From positions 124,001 through 188,000 of the forward strand of contig JBFXDD010000001.1 of NCBI GenBank assembly GCA_050181465.1: a stretch of 64,000 nucleotides of DNA, written 5' to 3'. The position numbers and the translations under genes are program-made. The DNA comes from JACRLW01 sp050181465 (lineage in GTDB: Bacteria; Planctomycetota; UBA1135; UBA2386). Positions 61,925 through 64,000 of the stretch are shown piece by piece. The notes beneath the pieces are model-generated. The model was not told the origin of the DNA, searched no databases, and worked only from the letters and a program-made list of their open reading frames with translations. Each line of letters opens with the position of its first letter. Position 1 is the first letter of the stretch.

Positions 61925-64000
61925 AGATCTCCCTGCGCTGGCTGTCGCGTTACGTCGACCTCAGCGACCAGAGCCCCGAGGCGATCCTCGCGGACTTGAC
62001 GATGTCCACCGCCGAAGTCGAGGGCATCGAACGCTATGCGCCGCCGATTCCAAACGTGGTCACCGGGCACGTGCTCACGCGGGAGAAGCATCCGGATGCC
62101 GACAAGCTCTCGATCACGACCGTCGATGCCGGCGTGGGGGAGACTTTGCAGATCGTCTGCGGCGCACCCAACGTCGCTGCCGGTCAGAAGGTGGTGATCG
62201 CGCTGCCCGGTGCGAGCTTGCCGGGCGGGCTGACCATCAAGAAGGCCAAGATTCGCGGCGCCGAGAGCTGCGGGATGATCTGCTCGGAGTCCGAGCTGGC
62301 ATTGTCGACAAGCAGCTCCGGCATCCTGGTTCTCGACTCCGCCACGCCCATCGGCAAACCGTACGACGAAGCACTCGGTGTCGGTGATCACGTGATCGAG
62401 ATCGACAACAAGTCGATCAATCATCGACCCGATCTGTGGGGACACGTCGGCATCGCTCGCGAGTTGGCGGCGATCCTCGGTCGCCCGTTGCGCGCCGAGG
62501 TGCCGCCCTTCGCGATCCCGTCGTCCGGCGACAGTCCGCGCATCGAGATCGCCGACCTGGATGCCTGTCCTCGCTACATGGGGCTGTGGATCGACGGCGT
62601 GCGAGCCGCACCGTCGCCGAACTGGTTGCGATGGGCGCTGGCCGCAGTCGGCCAGCGCAGCATCGATCTGCTCGTCGACCTGACGAACTTCGTCATGCTC
62701 GATCTCGGCCAACCGCTGCATGCCTTCGACGCCGACAAGCTCGCAGGGCGAACGATCGGCGTTCGCTTCGCGCGCAGCGGCGAGCGGATGGTCACGCTCG
62801 ACGGCGTCGACCGTGAGCTTCGCGAGCGAGACCTCTTGATCGTCGCCGACGACCGACCCGCGGCCCTCGCGGGGGTCATGGGCGGCGAGACGACCAAGGT
62901 CGATTCCTCGACTCGCGCCATCCTGCTCGAGTCGGCGAACTTCCACCCGGCAACCATTCGGCGCACGAGCACGCGACTGGGTCTGCGCAGCGATGCCAGC
63001 GCTCGCTACGAGAAGTCGTTGGATCCGACGCTCTGCGAACTCGCGGCGCATCGCTTCCTCGGCTTGCTCGCGGCGGAACTGCCCGACCTCCACGTTCGCG
63101 GCCCCATCGCGGATCCCGCGGCGTGGCGCTACGAGCCCAAGCGGGTGACGCTGCGCAAAGCGCGGCTCGATCAGAAGCTCGGCGTGACCCTGCCCGGGCG
63201 CGACGTGCGCGGAATCCTCGAGCGATTGTCGTTCCAGATCGTCGAGACCGACGGCGACCGCCTCGACGTGATCGTCCCGAGCTTCCGCGCCACGAAGGAC
63301 ATCGCGATCGAGGACGACCTGATCGAAGAGGTCGGCCGGATGTTCCGTTACGACAACATCCCCGAGATCCCGCTGCGCAGCGCGATCGCCGTGCCGGAAC
63401 GGAACCGCGAGCTTTGGCTGTGCCGCGCGCTCGCCGAGTTGAGTGCCACCGAACTGGGTGCGCACGAGGTCTACAACTACAGCTTCCTCGCCGACGCCCT
63501 CCTGGAGGCCACCGGTCTCGCCGCATCACCGGCGGTGCGCGTCACGAACCCGGTCGCCCCGGAGATCGCGCGGATCCGCCGCCACGTGCTGCCGAGTCTG
63601 CTCGGCTCCTTGCGAGGGGATCTGCGCCGAGTGCCCGAGGTGCTCCTCTTCGAAGACGGCAAGGGCTATCACCCCGAGCATCGCGACGAGCACGATCTGC
63701 CCCGAGAGGTCCGCGAGTTCGCCTTCGCCTTCGCGCGCCGTGGCGGGGCCCATCCCTACGCGGAGCTGCGCGACGGCCTGACTCAGATCCTCGAGCGACT
63801 CGGCCATCCGCCGACGATCCGCGAGCGACTGGCGTCGCCGCCGTCGTTCGCGCATCCCGGTCGAACCGCCCGCATCGACTGCGGCTCGACCCCGATCGGT
63901 TACGTCGGACACCTCCATCCCAAGGTCGCGCGTGACCTGGATCTCGACGCCTCGGTGGCGATCGCCACGATCGATGTCCGTGCACTTCTCGGCACCGCCG
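61921..64000 (+). CDS. pheT: Phenylalanyl-tRNA synthetase beta subunit (3' end outside window)
   Basis: A reading frame open from ATG 61921 to the window end, giving 693 residues of an expected 800 or so. It begins MKISLRWLSRYVDLS. The EMAP-like tRNA-binding domain (VVTGHVLTREKHPDADKLSI, ICSESEL) and the B3/B4 editing and B5 regions (NKSINHRPDLWGHVGIAREL, RPAALAGVMGGE) follow. The ATGA overlap with pheS (61921-61924) is typical of this pair. Both subunits form the heterotetramer that charges tRNA-Phe. The missing part should include the anticodon-binding domain. Confidence 0.96.
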   Translation, partial: MKISLRWLSRYVDLSDQSPEAILADLTMSTAEVEGIERYAPPIPNVVTGHVLTREKHPDADKLSITTVDAGVGETLQIVCGAPNVAAGQKVVIALPGASLPGGLTIKKAKIRGAESCGMICSESELALSTSSSGILVLDSATPIGKPYDEALGVGDHVIEIDNKSINHRPDLWGHVGIARELAAILGRPLRAEVPPFAIPSSGDSPRIEIADLDACPRYMGLWIDGVRAAPSPNWLRWALAAVGQRSIDLLVDLTNFVMLDLGQPLHAFDADKLAGRTIGVRFARSGERMVTLDGVDRELRERDLLIVADDRPAALAGVMGGETTKVDSSTRAILLESANFHPATIRRTSTRLGLRSDASARYEKSLDPTLCELAAHRFLGLLAAELPDLHVRGPIADPAAWRYEPKRVTLRKARLDQKLGVTLPGRDVRGILERLSFQIVETDGDRLDVIVPSFRATKDIAIEDDLIEEVGRMFRYDNIPEIPLRSAIAVPERNRELWLCRALAELSATELGAHEVYNYSFLADALLEATGLAASPAVRVTNPVAPEIARIRRHVLPSLLGSLRGDLRRVPEVLLFEDGKGYHPEHRDEHDLPREVREFAFAFARRGGAHPYAELRDGLTQILERLGHPPTIRERLASPPSFAHPGRTARIDCGSTPIGYVGHLHPKVARDLDLDASVAIATIDVRALLGTA

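Overview
The window is a high-GC bacterial chromosome segment, most likely from a Planctomycetota-type lineage and probably a metagenome or draft scaffold. The lineage call is inference. It rests on an ECF sigma factor overlapping a Ser/Thr kinase-WD40 gene, a Minf_1886-family gene, a DnaA paralogue beside tmk/holB, an exosortase locus and an E2-E1 fused 2-oxoglutarate enzyme. No rRNA, tRNA or CRISPR was found. One run of 100 Ns (38370-38469) is flanked by an exact 127-bp duplication, which looks like an unmerged assembly overlap.

Layout. 1-3.6 kb: tail of a TPR-like gene, a DnaA-like ATPase, tmk, holB and a Minf_1886-family gene. 3.7-6.0 kb: a secreted S41 protease on the minus strand. 6.2-10.9 kb: moaC, two copies of a structured 176-bp repeat, accB-accC, an AmaP-like membrane protein and a secreted protein of unknown function. 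10.9-27.4 kb: a long, tightly packed plus-strand polysaccharide operon. It holds six nucleotide-sugar genes (UXS, UDP-GlcA 4-epimerase, WbpP-like, rmlA, rmlD, rmlB), then Wza-like and Wzz-like export genes, an O-ligase, an asparagine-synthase-like amidotransferase, two GT4 enzymes, an exosortase, an EpsI protein and a polysaccharide deacetylase. A strong sigma-54 (-24/-12) promoter candidate precedes the export genes. 27.5-34.1 kb: a minus-strand operon with a degenerate histidine-kinase-like protein, an NtrC-type response regulator and a 1346-residue TPR membrane protein. 34.3-37.8 kb: a small hypothetical protein, a GT2 enzyme and a fusion of a degenerate GT2 with a FemAB domain.

37.8-42.1 kb: the kinase-WD40 gene (split by the gap) and its ECF sigma factor. 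42.3-50.2 kb (minus): a degenerate class-III-aminotransferase-like protein, a molybdopterin oxidoreductase, a ferredoxin/NrfD fusion and an M1 aminopeptidase lipoprotein. 50.2-51.1 kb: two abutting repeat copies and a small lipoprotein gene. 51.2-64.0 kb: the translation cluster thrS-infC-rpmI-rplT-pheS-pheT, interrupted between infC and rpmI by a Kgd-type fusion gene, an ArnT-like glycosyltransferase and an antisense membrane-protein gene. pheT runs off the end.

How the parts fit: the exosortase cluster would make, polymerise and export a surface polysaccharide and process protein substrates. The sigma-54 regulator at 31.6-33.0 kb is the natural candidate to drive the promoter at 16.7 kb. 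The repeat family (six copies) sits almost entirely at gene 3' ends, shows compensatory changes in its stems and is the most novel-looking signal. The degenerate enzymes (kinase without His, GT2 without DxD, aminotransferase without Lys) form a second theme.
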